From Pueribacillus theae (GTDB taxonomy: Bacteria > Bacillota > Bacilli > Bacillales > UBA6769): a stretch of 64,000 nucleotides of DNA. Of this stretch, positions 10,238 through 19,376 are shown piece after piece; the stretch's first letter is position 1; each line of letters opens with the position of its first letter. Location: NCBI RefSeq assembly GCF_003097615.1, contig NZ_QCZG01000020.1, positions 1 to 64,000 on the forward strand, given 5' to 3'. Under the pieces are notes generated by a model, which worked only from the letters and a program-made list of their open reading frames with translations, was not told the DNA's origin and searched no databases. A program made the position numbers and the translations under genes.

Positions 10238-11110
10238 ATGCGTCATTTTTTTTCTAATAAAAGACTGATTATCCTGCTTATCTCAATCATCGTGCTTGTT
10301 GCAATGATCGGTTTTACTATGAAAGAGAGAAGTACATTAAGCAAACCCGAACAGTTTTTTAAAGACTCGGTTGCATTTGTGCAATCCATCTTTTATAAAC
10401 CCGCTAAAGCAGTAGCGGGTTTCTTTGAAAACATTTCCGATTTAAAAAACATGTATGATGAAAATAAAGTTTTAAAAGCTAGATTGGATGAATATGCAAA
10501 ACTTAAAGTAGATTATGAGGATATAAAAAAAGAGAATGATGAATTAAAGGAATTAGTCGGAAAGAAAGACAGCTTGCGGGAATACAATATCATCTCAGCA
10601 AGCGTCATTGCCCGTTCTCCGGACCGGTGGAACAACCGCATTACAATTGATAAAGGAAGTGAGGATGGGGTTGAGACCAATATGGCTGTCATGACTCCAG
10701 CAGGTTTAATCGGCAAAGTGAAAAATGCCCAGCCATTCTCAAGCACAGTTCAACTTATTAGCGATGTTGATCGAACAAATCGAGTTTCCGCTTTCGTACA
10801 AGACAAGCATGATATATTTGGAGTTATTGACGGATATGATCCCGAGAAAAAAGCGTTGCTTTTTAATAATATAAGAATTGATATTGAAGTGAAAAAAGGC
10901 GCTAAAGTTGTAACCTCAGGACTTGGAGGTGTTTTCCCTTCAAATTTAATGATTGGTGAAATTATTGAAGTGAAAAACGATAAATACGGGTTAACTCAAT
11001 CTGCACTCGTTAAACCTTCTGCCGATCTTTACGATATTAATAATGTGATGATCGTGAAAAGGAAAGCGGAAGTGATTACCGATGGACAAGAAAAGGAGGA
11101 GGAACGTTGA
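10238..11110 (+). CDS. mreC: Rod shape-determining protein MreC
   Basis: Bitopic elongasome scaffold. A membrane helix (LIILLISIIVLVAMIGF, about residues 9-25) is followed by a coiled coil (about 65-110, with repeated Lys/Glu heptads) and the beta-rich MreC domain (NRITIDKGSEDGV, GLIGKV). Length 290 aa is typical. It overlaps mreD by four bases (TTGA), so the two are translationally coupled. Confidence 0.97.
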   Translation: MRHFFSNKRLIILLISIIVLVAMIGFTMKERSTLSKPEQFFKDSVAFVQSIFYKPAKAVAGFFENISDLKNMYDENKVLKARLDEYAKLKVDYEDIKKENDELKELVGKKDSLREYNIISASVIARSPDRWNNRITIDKGSEDGVETNMAVMTPAGLIGKVKNAQPFSSTVQLISDVDRTNRVSAFVQDKHDIFGVIDGYDPEKKALLFNNIRIDIEVKKGAKVVTSGLGGVFPSNLMIGEIIEVKNDKYGLTQSALVKPSADLYDINNVMIVKRKAEVITDGQEKEEER

Positions 11111-11607
11111 AACGTATTTTCCTTCCTTTGCTTCTTTTCTTTTTTTTCGTGTTTGAGGGAACAGTTATGCAAGTCGTTGCACCTGAAAATTACGGTTCCG
11201 AATTGGTGTTAGTTCCACGTTTTACAATGGTCATTATTGTATTGGTTGCGATTTATCATTCAATTCCTAAAGCCGTTGTTTATGCCATTGTAACAGGTCT
11301 TCTGTATGACATTATTTATACGGACTTAGTTGGTGTATATATGTTTTCAATGGCGATTACAGCATATATCGTTGGCCAGTCCGCCAAAATTATCCATGTT
11401 AATGTGATCGTTGGATTGCTGCTTACAATGATTGCGATAGCGATTCTTGACTTTCAAGTGTACGGTTTATATACATTAGTGGGAATTGTCCAACTCCCAA
11501 TAAAGCTATTTCTCTATGAACGGCTTTTCCCAAGTTTAATCCTAAACAGCGGTTTTTTTATTCTTATGTTTTTCCCAATTCGAAAATTGATTGACAAGAT
11601 TGACTAA
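11107..11607 (+). CDS. mreD: Rod shape-determining protein MreD
   Basis: Integral membrane partner of MreC. Almost the whole 166-residue chain is hydrophobic, with about five membrane segments; the motif VYAIVTGLLYDIIYTDLVG is characteristic. It starts at TTG overlapping the mreC stop, with GGAGGA upstream. Lower sequence conservation is normal for this family. Confidence 0.95.
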   Translation: MKRIFLPLLLFFFFVFEGTVMQVVAPENYGSELVLVPRFTMVIIVLVAIYHSIPKAVVYAIVTGLLYDIIYTDLVGVYMFSMAITAYIVGQSAKIIHVNVIVGLLLTMIAIAILDFQVYGLYTLVGIVQLPIKLFLYERLFPSLILNSGFFILMFFPIRKLIDKID

Positions 11608-11673
11608 TTTTCGATTGGAAGAAAAGGATTTCGATTTCATGTTGTTGAATATCCTATGTTGAGGTGAATCATC

Positions 11674-12345
11674 ATGGTAGAAAAGCAGCAATACGTTACA
11701 ATCAAAGGTACGAAAGAAGGATTTACCCTAATCCTAGATGATCGCTGCTCTTATGATGACTTGCTGTATGAAATTGAAGAAAAATTGTCTGTGAATACAC
11801 GTGAGAGCAAAGATAACCGGCTTGTCCCCGTTTTTTTGGAAACCGGCAACCGGTATTTAAACCAAGAACAAATTGATAAAATTTCTGAACTTGTACGCAA
11901 GAAAAAAAATCTTTCCGTGGAGGACATTCATTCAAATGTCATAACGAAAGTGGAAGCGGAAGAAATGCATAAAAAGAATCGAATCGTTTCAGTGGCGAAA
12001 ATGATCCGTTCAGGGCAAGTGTTATCCATAACGGGTGATTTGCTTTTAATAGGGGATATTAATCCAGGCGCAAAAGTGGAAGCGACCGGCAACATTTTTA
12101 TAATGGGCGTGCTAAGAGGGATTGCCCATGCAGGAATAGATGGCAATATAGATGCCGTCATTGCAGCGTCACGAATGGAGCCTTCCCAGCTTAGAATTTC
12201 GGATATCGTCACAAGGCCCCCAGATCATACAAATGATTCGGGCCATGACATGGAGTGCGCATATATAGATAAAGAAAAAAACCAAATCGTACTTGAAAAA
12301 ATACAAGCCCTACCTTGGCTACGGTCAGAATTAACAAGGCTATAG
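11674..12345 (+). CDS. minC: Septum site-determining protein MinC
   Basis: Inhibits FtsZ assembly at the poles together with MinD. It has an N-terminal domain (YVTIKGTKEGFTLILDD) and a C-terminal beta-helical domain (SGQVLSITGDLLLIGDIN, GNIFIMGVLRGIAHAG) that binds MinD. Length 223 aa matches the family (226 in B. subtilis). Start follows GAGGTGA. minD begins about 20 bases downstream. Confidence 0.97.
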   Translation: MVEKQQYVTIKGTKEGFTLILDDRCSYDDLLYEIEEKLSVNTRESKDNRLVPVFLETGNRYLNQEQIDKISELVRKKKNLSVEDIHSNVITKVEAEEMHKKNRIVSVAKMIRSGQVLSITGDLLLIGDINPGAKVEATGNIFIMGVLRGIAHAGIDGNIDAVIAASRMEPSQLRISDIVTRPPDHTNDSGHDMECAYIDKEKNQIVLEKIQALPWLRSELTRL

Positions 12346-12365
12346 GGAAAGGAGCATCTAATACA

Positions 12366-13160
12366 ATGGGAGAAGCAATTGTCATTACATCCGGAAAAGG
12401 CGGTGTTGGAAAAACAACGACAACCGCTAATATAGGTACAGCACTCGCACTTTCAGATAAAAAAGTGTGCTTAGTCGATACGGATATTGGGTTAAGAAAT
12501 TTAGATGTTGTGATGGGGCTGGAAAATCGAATCATCTATGATCTTGTTGATGTAGCAGAAGGCCGCTGCCGCTTGAAGCAAGCTTTAATCAAAGATAAAC
12601 GGTTCGAATGTCTTTACATGCTGCCCGCAGCACAAACACAAGACAAATCAGCCATTCAACCAGAACAAATAAAAAACATCATTAATGAACTTAAGCAAGA
12701 TTATGATTACGTATTGATTGATTGCCCGGCAGGGATTGAACAAGGGTATAAAAATGCTGTCGCTGGCGCTGATAAATCGATTGTCGTTACAACGCCTGAA
12801 AATTCTTCAGTCCGTGATGCTGATCGCATTATAGGACTGCTCGAACAGGAAGACATAGAGCCGCCAAAGTTAATTATTAATCGAATTCGTGGAAATATGG
12901 TCAAAAGCGGGGAAATGTTAGATGTTGATGAAATTGTCAATGTTCTCGCCATTGAGCTGTTAGGCATTGTCGTTGATGATGAAAGTGTCATTCGCGCTTC
13001 CAACAAAGGAGAACCGATTGCTCTGGATCCTACAAGTAAAGCATCGCTTGCTTACCGAAACATCGCAAGAAGGATACTTGGCGAATCGGTGCCGCTCTTA
13101 TCCTTTGAAGAACCTAAAGGTTTTTTTGCAAAATTCAAAAAGTTTATTGGCATTCGTTAA
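12366..13160 (+). CDS. minD: Septum site-determining ATPase MinD
   Basis: Membrane-associated ParA-type ATPase that recruits MinC. The deviant Walker A GKGGVGKTTT lies at residues about 10-19 and DCPAGIEQG forms the switch region. The C-terminus (KGFFAKFKKFIGI) is a plausible amphipathic membrane-targeting helix. I chose ATG at 12366, after AAAGGAG; the frame stays open further upstream into minC but that extension has no site. 264 aa, normal length. A terminator follows. Confidence 0.97.
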   Translation: MGEAIVITSGKGGVGKTTTTANIGTALALSDKKVCLVDTDIGLRNLDVVMGLENRIIYDLVDVAEGRCRLKQALIKDKRFECLYMLPAAQTQDKSAIQPEQIKNIINELKQDYDYVLIDCPAGIEQGYKNAVAGADKSIVVTTPENSSVRDADRIIGLLEQEDIEPPKLIINRIRGNMVKSGEMLDVDEIVNVLAIELLGIVVDDESVIRASNKGEPIALDPTSKASLAYRNIARRILGESVPLLSFEEPKGFFAKFKKFIGIR

Positions 13161-13162
13161 AA

Positions 13163-13191
13163 ACTCCCAACCTATTTTTGGGAGCTTTTTA
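13163..13191 (+). terminator. Terminator after minD
   Basis: CTCCCAA pairs with TTGGGAG across a short loop and is followed by CTTTTT. It closes the mreBCD-minCD unit. Confidence 0.85.
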
Positions 13192-13203
13192 GATTAATAT
13201 AAG

Positions 13204-13260
13204 TATAAATTTGCTTTGTCGCAAATTTAGACCAATCCGGCTTCTGACCCCTGACTTCTG
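13204..13260. repeat. Intergenic repeat of the GGCTTCTGAC type
   Basis: Contains CAAATTTAGACCAATC then CGGCTTCTGACCCCTGACTT, nearly identical to the stretch at 35349-35403. The first half forms a small hairpin (AAATTTGC/GCAAATTT). Shorter relatives occur at about 19136-19162 and 38197-38231. Confidence 0.75.
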
Positions 13261-13329
13261 TTTCATGTTCTATCTCTCAAGGACAAGTCATAACATGTAG
13301 AGAGTATAAAGGACAGAGGAAGGGTGCAT

Positions 13330-14112
13330 ATGGGAAACAATTTGGATCGTTTTCGCAAGAGGCACAGAAGGCGTAAAGCTTTACGTAAAAATTACCGATC
13401 ATTTCAAGCGAATCGCCCAAGCGAGGAAACTCACAATCACTCAATCAACACTTTGAATGAAGAAACAGAACGGATTCATCCTTTGTTTTCGAAAGAAACG
13501 TTTTTATTAAAATGCTTACTTTCTGTTACCCTTTTTTTCGCGGTGGCCATTTTATTCAAACAGCCTGAAGGCAAATTTGATAAGATTCGCCAAGCGATCG
13601 TTTATTCATTCGAGCATGATTTTCAGTTTGCAATGGTGGGGAATTGGTACGAAGAGCAGTTTGGAAAGCCTTTAGCACTTCTCCCTGAAAGTCTTACCAA
13701 AAATGAAAAGGATAAGGAAACAAAAGTAGTAAATAAACAAGAAAATTCGTATGCCGTTCCTGCAACGGGACGTATTGTAGAACCATTTGAAAAGGAAAAA
13801 AAAGGAGTGATGATTGAAACAGATAGCAAATCAGTAATCGAATGTGTACAAGACGGTTGGGTGGCCTTTGCAGGCAAGCGTGACAATTTGAATAAAACGG
13901 TTATCGTTCAGCATAACGACGGCAGTGAGTCATGGTATGGCAACTTAGACGAGGTTGATGTTGCGCTCTACGATTATATAAAAAGCGGCGACCCAATCGG
14001 TAAAGCCTCAATCGATGAAAAAGGTAAAAATGGGGTTTTCTTTTTTGCATTGAAACAAGGGGAATCGTTTATTGATCCAATCCAGGTGATGTCTTTTGAT
14101 AAAGCGAATTGA
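13330..14112 (+). CDS. spoIVFA: Stage IV sporulation protein FA
   Basis: SpoIVFA holds the protease SpoIVFB in an inactive complex in the outer forespore membrane until SpoIVB cleaves it, timing pro-sigma-K activation. The chain has a very basic N-terminus (RFRKRHRRRKALRKN), one membrane helix (LLKCLLSVTLFFAVAILF, about residues 58-75) and a C-terminal LytM/M23-like domain without an obvious zinc-ligand set. ATG at 13330 follows AGAGGAAGG; 260 aa against 264 in B. subtilis. It overlaps spoIVFB by 17 bases. Confidence 0.94.
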   Translation: MGNNLDRFRKRHRRRKALRKNYRSFQANRPSEETHNHSINTLNEETERIHPLFSKETFLLKCLLSVTLFFAVAILFKQPEGKFDKIRQAIVYSFEHDFQFAMVGNWYEEQFGKPLALLPESLTKNEKDKETKVVNKQENSYAVPATGRIVEPFEKEKKGVMIETDSKSVIECVQDGWVAFAGKRDNLNKTVIVQHNDGSESWYGNLDEVDVALYDYIKSGDPIGKASIDEKGKNGVFFFALKQGESFIDPIQVMSFDKAN

Positions 14113-14941
14113 CATTCATCCACTTACGTGGTTTGTGTTCGGCATTGCCATTATAACAGGTTTTTTTCGTGACTTAGTCCTGTTATTTTCTATTATCTTC
14201 ATCCATGAACTGGGTCATTATAGTATGGCCCGTTTTTTTAATTGGCGTGTCCGTAAAATTGTTTTATTGCCTTTCGGAGGTGTGGCGGAAGTCGATGAAC
14301 ATGGGAACAGGCCATTTAAAGAAGAGTTTTTAGTTGTCATCTTTGGTCCTTTTCAACATATTTTACTCATTGCTCTTGGGTTTGTTCTAGCGCATTCGGG
14401 ATTGTGGACGCCCGCTTTTTTTGAAAAATTTCTTGCTTTTAATATGATGATTCTTATTTTTAATTTACTTCCAATTTGGCCATTGGATGGGGGCAAACTA
14501 TTATTTTTAGCTTTTGCCTACTTTCAGCCTTTTAAACGAGCCCATCATTCTCAATTGCTTTTTTCCTCGATTTTTTTATTCCTTTTTGTTTGTATAACGA
14601 TAACAATGTATAATTTCAACCTGAACTTGCTTATTATTCTTATGTTTCTGGCTTTTTCCATCTATACGGAGTGGCGCCATCACTACTATGTTTTCCTCCG
14701 TTTTTTATTAGAAAGGTATGAGGCCAATAAGGGCAAAGGAGGAAGGCAAAAACCAATTCATGCAAAACCAAGCCATGTACTTGAACAAGTATTAAAACGA
14801 TTTCAAAAAGGTGTCCACCACAATATTTTAGTGCGGGCCGATGACAAACTGATGACAACAGATGAACGGAAATTTCTAGATGCCTATTTTGCTAAAAAAA
14901 AATACAGAACTACTATTTCTGAATTATTTCGGTTAAAATAG
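14096..14941 (+). CDS. spoIVFB: Stage IV sporulation protein FB, intramembrane site-2 metalloprotease
   Basis: Cleaves pro-sigma-K within the membrane. The S2P zinc motif HELGH occurs near residue 39 (FIHELGHYSMARFF), and the third ligand lies in LLPIWPLDGGKLLF (about 122-135). There are multiple membrane segments in the first 190 residues and a cytoplasmic C-terminal CBS-like region. It starts at TTG with AGGTGAT upstream, inside the end of spoIVFA, which suggests coupled translation. BofC, which acts on the same checkpoint, is encoded at 30.1 kb. Confidence 0.95.
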   Translation: MIKRIDIHPLTWFVFGIAIITGFFRDLVLLFSIIFIHELGHYSMARFFNWRVRKIVLLPFGGVAEVDEHGNRPFKEEFLVVIFGPFQHILLIALGFVLAHSGLWTPAFFEKFLAFNMMILIFNLLPIWPLDGGKLLFLAFAYFQPFKRAHHSQLLFSSIFLFLFVCITITMYNFNLNLLIILMFLAFSIYTEWRHHYYVFLRFLLERYEANKGKGGRQKPIHAKPSHVLEQVLKRFQKGVHHNILVRADDKLMTTDERKFLDAYFAKKKYRTTISELFRLK

Positions 14942-14974
14942 CCGGTAAATGAAAAGTATTTGTGGAGGAATGGC

Positions 14975-16123
14975 GTGCGAAAATTTTTTATTTCCAATTG
15001 GCAAGGTAAAACAATCCTTGCGGTTACGGAAAATCAAAAAACAGTGGAAATAATCGTTTGTAACAAGAAGATTGGGAAACTCGGAAACATATACAAAGGG
15101 ATTGTGAAAAAAAGCAAAGAAGCAATGGATACGTATTTTGTACAAATTGGGCAAAATGAAGATGGTTTTCTTCTCGCAAAAGACTGCTTAGTTGAGCGGC
15201 TTGAGCACGGAGAAGAAATTGTTGTCCAAGTTGTAAAAGAAAGAAGCCGGTTCAAAAGTGCAAAGTTAACGATGAAATTGTCGTTTCCCGGAGTTTTTCT
15301 TGTTTATTCTCCATTCGCGGATTATGTGGCAGCATCAAAAAAAATGTCCAATAATGAAAGGGATAAATGGATATCTTTTGCAGAAAATCAGAAGCGTGGG
15401 CATGAAGGATTCATCATCCGAACGGCAGCGAGCGATTCAACTCTTGAAGAAGTTGAGAGAGAACTGAAACATTTAAGACAAACGTCGAGTCGCTTGTTAT
15501 GGGAAAGCAATCATTTACATGCCCCTACGCTTTTACACGAAGGCTTTGATTGCATTGAACAAGCATTTCACAACTACATCTCATCAGGAATTGATGAGGT
15601 TGTGACAGACGATAAGGATGAATACGAAAAAATAAAAACCCTTGTAGAGAAAATTGATAACGACCACTCTTCAATTGTTACGTTTCAAACTAATCTACCT
15701 ATAAATGTTGAAAATGAAATTCAGCTTGCTCTAAAAAAAGTTGTTTGGCTTCCAGATGGAAGCTATCTTCTTATCGAAGAAACAGAATCAATGACAATGA
15801 TCGACGTAAATTCGGGAAAGTCTAGGTCCGGAGTAATGGAAATTAACAAACAGGCCGCCATTGAAGCGATGCGCCAACTTCGCCTAAGAAATCTTGGTGG
15901 AATGATCGTCATTGATTTTCTCCGAATGAAAAAAGAAGATGAACAATTGATTTTACAAGAAGTGCAACGGGCCTCATCAGCTGATCGAAAAACAGTAAAA
16001 ATTTTTGGTTTTACACGCATGGGTTTATTTGAATTAACAAGAAAAAAAATTGGCGGCACATTAAAAGAAAATCTAGAGCCCGCAACTGCTGCACAGATTG
16101 ACAATCAGTTTGGTTCGTGGTAA
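14975..16123 (+). CDS. Rne/Rng (RNase E/G) family protein
   Basis: A 382-residue member of the RNase E/G family, which cuts single-stranded RNA. The S1-like RNA-binding part is near the N-terminus (GNIYKGIVKKSKEAMDTYF), and the RNase H-like catalytic part carries the two acidic clusters MTMIDVNSGKS (about 268-278) and GGMIVIDFLRM (about 304-314). It ends without the zinc-link CPxC motif and C-terminal half of E. coli RNase G, so it is short. GTG at 14975 follows GGAGG. B. subtilis has no RNase E/G; the gene often lies beside rplU in other Firmicutes. Confidence 0.88.
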   Translation: MRKFFISNWQGKTILAVTENQKTVEIIVCNKKIGKLGNIYKGIVKKSKEAMDTYFVQIGQNEDGFLLAKDCLVERLEHGEEIVVQVVKERSRFKSAKLTMKLSFPGVFLVYSPFADYVAASKKMSNNERDKWISFAENQKRGHEGFIIRTAASDSTLEEVERELKHLRQTSSRLLWESNHLHAPTLLHEGFDCIEQAFHNYISSGIDEVVTDDKDEYEKIKTLVEKIDNDHSSIVTFQTNLPINVENEIQLALKKVVWLPDGSYLLIEETESMTMIDVNSGKSRSGVMEINKQAAIEAMRQLRLRNLGGMIVIDFLRMKKEDEQLILQEVQRASSADRKTVKIFGFTRMGLFELTRKKIGGTLKENLEPATAAQIDNQFGSW

Positions 16124-16149
16124 CATTTCAATGTTAGTTGTTTGGAGCA

Positions 16150-16232
16150 CCCAAAGAGCTACAACCGCACGGAGCAGGTTAAGGGCACTCCCTTATAAGC
16201 TTTCAGCACCTGCAATGGCGAGTCTTAGACAA
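16150..16232 (+). ncRNA. L21 leader (autoregulatory rplU leader)
   Basis: The stretch between the RNase gene and rplU carries the features of the Bacillus L21 leader: CGGAGCAGGTTAAGGGCAC, CTCCCTTATAAGC and CAGCACCTGCAATGGCGAG. GCAGGT pairs with ACCTGC around an inner AAGGG/CCCTT hairpin. Leaders of this class are thought to let a ribosomal protein repress its own operon. The edges are approximate. Confidence 0.8.
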
Positions 16233-16249
16233 AATAGGAGGTGCAGAAA

Positions 16250-16558
16250 ATGTACGCAATTATAGAAACTGGCGGTAAACAAGTAAAAGTGGAAGAAGGA
16301 CAAGAAGTTTACATTGAACTGCTTGACGCTGAAGTTGGCGATACAGTCACATTCGACAAAGTGCTTTTAGTTGGTGGAGAAGACGTGAAAGTTGGAGCCC
16401 CGCTTATTGAAGGTGCAACTGTAACTGGCAAAGTTGAAAAGCACGGCCGTTCCAAAAAAATCATTGTTTACAAATTTAAAGCGAAGAAAAACTATCGCAG
16501 GAAACAAGGCCATCGCCAACCTTATACAAAAGTAACAATTGAAAAAATTAACGCATAG
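16250..16558 (+). CDS. rplU: 50S ribosomal protein L21
   Basis: Large-subunit protein. Begins [17 protein letters not shown] and ends with the basic stretch [22 protein letters not shown] at 16250 follows AGGAGG and gives 102 aa, as in B. subtilis. First gene of rplU-prp-rpmA, under the L21 leader. Confidence 0.98.
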   Translation: MYAIIETGGKQVKVEEGQEVYIELLDAEVGDTVTFDKVLLVGGEDVKVGAPLIEGATVTGKVEKHGRSKKIIVYKFKAKKNYRRKQGHRQPYTKVTIEKINA

Positions 16559-16559
16559 C

Positions 16560-16895
16560 ATGGTTGAAATTCAAGTTGAGCGTTCATCAAATCGCATTAC
16601 GTCGTTCACACTTAATGGACATGCAGATGCGGGGCCTTATGGCTATGATCTTGTCTGTGCAGCCGTTTCGGCTGTCTCGATTGGTGCAATTAACGCAGTC
16701 TTTACATTGTGCAATGTTGAATTGCCAACAGAAACAGGCAAAGAAGGAGGCTTTCTCCGCTGTGTTGTTCCCAACAATTTACCAAAGGAAACAGATGAGA
16801 AAGTACAACTGCTGATCGAAGGAATGCTTGTTTCATTAGACGCTATCGCACAAGAGTACAGTGAACATATTACGATTCAAGAAGTATTTAAATAA
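16560..16895 (+). CDS. prp: Ribosomal-processing cysteine protease Prp
   Basis: Removes the N-terminal extension of L27 before ribosome assembly. The catalytic pair is His21 in [18 protein letters not shown] and Cys33 in the same motif, matching the family (His22/Cys34 in S. aureus Prp). Length 111 aa is typical (YsxB in B. subtilis). ATG at 16560 begins one base after the rplU stop and has no good ribosome binding site of its own, so translation is probably coupled to rplU. Its substrate L27 is the next gene. Confidence 0.96.
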   Translation: MVEIQVERSSNRITSFTLNGHADAGPYGYDLVCAAVSAVSIGAINAVFTLCNVELPTETGKEGGFLRCVVPNNLPKETDEKVQLLIEGMLVSLDAIAQEYSEHITIQEVFK

Positions 16896-16921
16896 AACAA
16901 ATCTTAAGGAGGTGGATCGTC

Positions 16922-17212
16922 ATGTTAAAAATGGATCTTCAATTTTTCGCATCGAAAAAAGGTGTAGGCAGTACGAAAAACGGACGTGATTCGATTGCGA
17001 AGCGACTTGGCGCAAAGCGCGCTGACGGCCAATTGGTTTCCGGAGGCTCCATCCTTTACCGTCAACGCGGGACAAAAATTCATCCAGGACTCAACGTCGG
17101 ACGCGGTAAAGATGATACCCTTTACGCAAAAGTTGACGGCGTTGTTAAATTCGAGCGTTATGGCCGTGACAAAAAACAAGTAAGTGTTTACCCTGCTGCC
17201 CAAGAAGCATAA
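16922..17212 (+). CDS. rpmA: 50S ribosomal protein L27 precursor
   Basis: L27 sits near the peptidyl-transferase centre. It carries the Firmicutes N-terminal extension [20 protein letters not shown], whose LQFF/A junction fits the Prp cleavage site, so mature L27 should begin at Ala10. Length 96 aa is normal. AAGGAGGTGG precedes the start. A terminator follows. Confidence 0.98.
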   Translation: MLKMDLQFFASKKGVGSTKNGRDSIAKRLGAKRADGQLVSGGSILYRQRGTKIHPGLNVGRGKDDTLYAKVDGVVKFERYGRDKKQVSVYPAAQEA

Positions 17213-17223
17213 GCAGTCGTAAC

Positions 17224-17262
17224 AAGCCCTTGCCAAGTGATGTTGGTTTGGGGCTTTTTTGT
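17224..17262 (+). terminator. Terminator after rpmA
   Basis: AAGCCC (17224-17229) pairs with GGGCTT (17251-17256), with inner CCAA/TTGG pairing, followed by a T-run. Confidence 0.75.
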
Positions 17263-17373
17263 TTTTGTAATTTTTCATAAGAAGTTGTTAAAAATATCAT
17301 ACATAATTGAAAGGTGCTATTGAAACGGGTAAAGTATATTTAGAACTGAATTGAGCAAAGAAGGTGGATCCCC

Positions 17374-18660
17374 ATGTTTATCGATCAAGTAAAGGTTTAT
17401 GTGAAGGCTGGCGATGGCGGCAACGGAATGGTTGCTTTCAGGCGGGAAAAATATGTTCCTGACGGCGGACCAGCGGGAGGAGACGGTGGGAAAGGGGCAG
17501 ACGTCGTTTTTGAAGTGGACGAGGGGCTGCGCACGCTGATGGACTTCCGTTACAACAAACATTTCAAGGCCAAAAGAGGTGAACACGGTGGCCCAAAAAA
17601 TCGTCACGGAAGGAATGCGGAACCATTGATCGTTCAAGTACCTCCCGGGACAATCATCATTGATGAAGATACCGGCGACGCTATAGCAGACTTAACGAAA
17701 CATGGACAAAAGGTTATTGCTGCGAAAGGCGGCCGCGGGGGAAGAGGGAATACCCGATTTGCGACACCGGCAAATCCAGCGCCGCATCATGCTGAAAACG
17801 GCGAGCCCGGAATGGAAAGAAACTTAATCCTCGAATTGAAAATGCTTGCAGATGTAGGTCTTGTCGGCTTCCCAAGCGTCGGAAAATCAACGCTCTTATC
17901 CGTCATTACTTCTGCCAAGCCAAAAATAGCCGATTATCATTTCACGACGCTTTCACCCAATTTAGGGGTTGTTGAGACAGAAGACAACCGCAGCTTTGTG
18001 ATCGCGGATTTACCCGGCTTGATTGAAGGCGCCCATGAAGGCGTAGGTCTCGGCCATCAATTTTTAAGGCATATCGAACGGACTCGGGTCATTGTCCATG
18101 TCATTGATATGTCCGGTACAGAAGGCCGCGATCCGTATGATGACTATGTCACAATTAACGAAGAGCTTCGCCAATACAATTTAAAACTGACTGAGCGTCC
18201 TCAAATCATTGCAGCAAACAAAATGGACATCCCTGGCTCTGAAGAAAATTTGAAGCAATTTAAAGAAAAAATGAAGGATGATTCTCCGATTTTCTCGATT
18301 TCGGCCATAACAAAAAAGGGCTTGCGGGATCTATTGTTTGAAATCGCAAATACGCTTGAAAGAACTCCGGAATTCCCGCTTGTGGAAGTTTCCGAACAAG
18401 AGGAGCATGTGACATACCGTCACGAGAAAGAAGAAGAAAAAGGTTTTTCGATTACACGGGCAGATGACGGCGCTTTTGTAATTAGCGGGCCAAACGTAGA
18501 GCGGTTATTCAAAATGACTGATTTTTCAAGAGATGAAAGTGTCAGGCGTTTCTCCCGCCAGCTTAGAGGCATGGGGATTGATGATGCACTTCGTGAATTA
18601 GGTGCTGAAGACGGCGATACGGTAAGATTATTAAAGTATGAATTTGAGTTTATTGAATAA
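17374..18660 (+). CDS. obgE: GTPase Obg
   Basis: Essential GTPase linked to ribosome assembly, stress response and sporulation onset. It has the glycine-rich Obg domain ([20 protein letters not shown]), then a GTPase domain with G1 [11 protein letters not shown] (about 165-175), G3 DLPGLIEGA and G4 AANKMD, and a C-terminal OCT domain (about 345-428). Length 428 aa, normal. ATG follows AAGGTGG. pheB follows closely and pheA after a further 250 bases, as in B. subtilis. Confidence 0.98.
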   Translation: MFIDQVKVYVKAGDGGNGMVAFRREKYVPDGGPAGGDGGKGADVVFEVDEGLRTLMDFRYNKHFKAKRGEHGGPKNRHGRNAEPLIVQVPPGTIIIDEDTGDAIADLTKHGQKVIAAKGGRGGRGNTRFATPANPAPHHAENGEPGMERNLILELKMLADVGLVGFPSVGKSTLLSVITSAKPKIADYHFTTLSPNLGVVETEDNRSFVIADLPGLIEGAHEGVGLGHQFLRHIERTRVIVHVIDMSGTEGRDPYDDYVTINEELRQYNLKLTERPQIIAANKMDIPGSEENLKQFKEKMKDDSPIFSISAITKKGLRDLLFEIANTLERTPEFPLVEVSEQEEHVTYRHEKEEEKGFSITRADDGAFVISGPNVERLFKMTDFSRDESVRRFSRQLRGMGIDDALRELGAEDGDTVRLLKYEFEFIE

Positions 18661-18676
18661 AGTGAGGAAAACCGGT

Positions 18677-19126
18677 GTGAAGCGAAAACCAGTCCAATAT
18701 TATTTAGTTCGTGAAGATGTGTTGACCGAATCTATGAGAAAAACACTTGAAGCGAAGGCGCTGCTTGAAAGCGGAAAGGCAGAGCAAATCAACGATGCTG
18801 TAGCTAAAGTAGGATTGAGCCGGAGTGCATTTTACAAGTACCGGGATAGTGTCATTGCTTTCCATTCTCTTGTAAAAGAAAAAATAATCACACTGTTTAT
18901 TTTCCTGCAAGATCGCTCCGGGGCATTGTCCCAAGTATTGCAAACGGTCGCTGAGCTTGGCTGCAATGTATTGACAATCAATCAGACCATCCCTCTTCAA
19001 GGAAGAGCCAATGTCACATTGTCGATTGAAACGGGCACCATGGTAGTCGGCATCAGTGAATTGATGCACCGCCTTGAAGAAGTTGATGCGGTGGAGCGTG
19101 TTGAAGTAATAGGGTCGGGAATGTGA
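18677..19126 (+). CDS. pheB: ACT domain-containing protein PheB
   Basis: A 149-residue ACT-domain protein of the UPF0735/PheB family, encoded beside pheA. The N-terminal part holds [11 protein letters not shown]; the ACT domain begins [17 protein letters not shown] and includes [19 protein letters not shown] role in phenylalanine sensing is inferred only from the ACT fold and the neighbour. I chose GTG at 18677, after GTGAGG; the frame opens upstream within obgE, but the family starts close to YYLVREDVL. Confidence 0.9.
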   Translation: MKRKPVQYYLVREDVLTESMRKTLEAKALLESGKAEQINDAVAKVGLSRSAFYKYRDSVIAFHSLVKEKIITLFIFLQDRSGALSQVLQTVAELGCNVLTINQTIPLQGRANVTLSIETGTMVVGISELMHRLEEVDAVERVEVIGSGM

Positions 19127-19135
19127 TGCTTTCAG

Positions 19136-19162
19136 AGGTCAGATGCCGGAAGCCGGACATGT
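19136..19162. repeat. Short relative of the GGCTTCTGAC repeat (reverse orientation)
   Basis: AGGTCAGATGCCGGAAGCCGGAC is, in reverse, a variant of the GGCTTCTGAC...CTGACTTCTG motif seen at 13.2, 35.4 and 38.2 kb. It lies in the 250-base pheB-pheA gap, which otherwise holds nothing I recognise. Confidence 0.45.
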
Positions 19163-19376
19163 AAAAGATATAAAAAATGAACAAAAGATTTTAACAGCAG
19201 TCTTTTGGAATTTGGATAGCTAAACGAAGAGAGCCGGAGAGCGGTCTTTACTTTCAGTCGCTCGAAAGATCTCGAAGTGTCTTGAATACATCACAGCTAA
19301 ATTCAAACCCAATTGTGTTTAAAATTCTTTTGTTTAGCATATATAGAAAATTGATGGATAGGGGATTTATAAAAAT

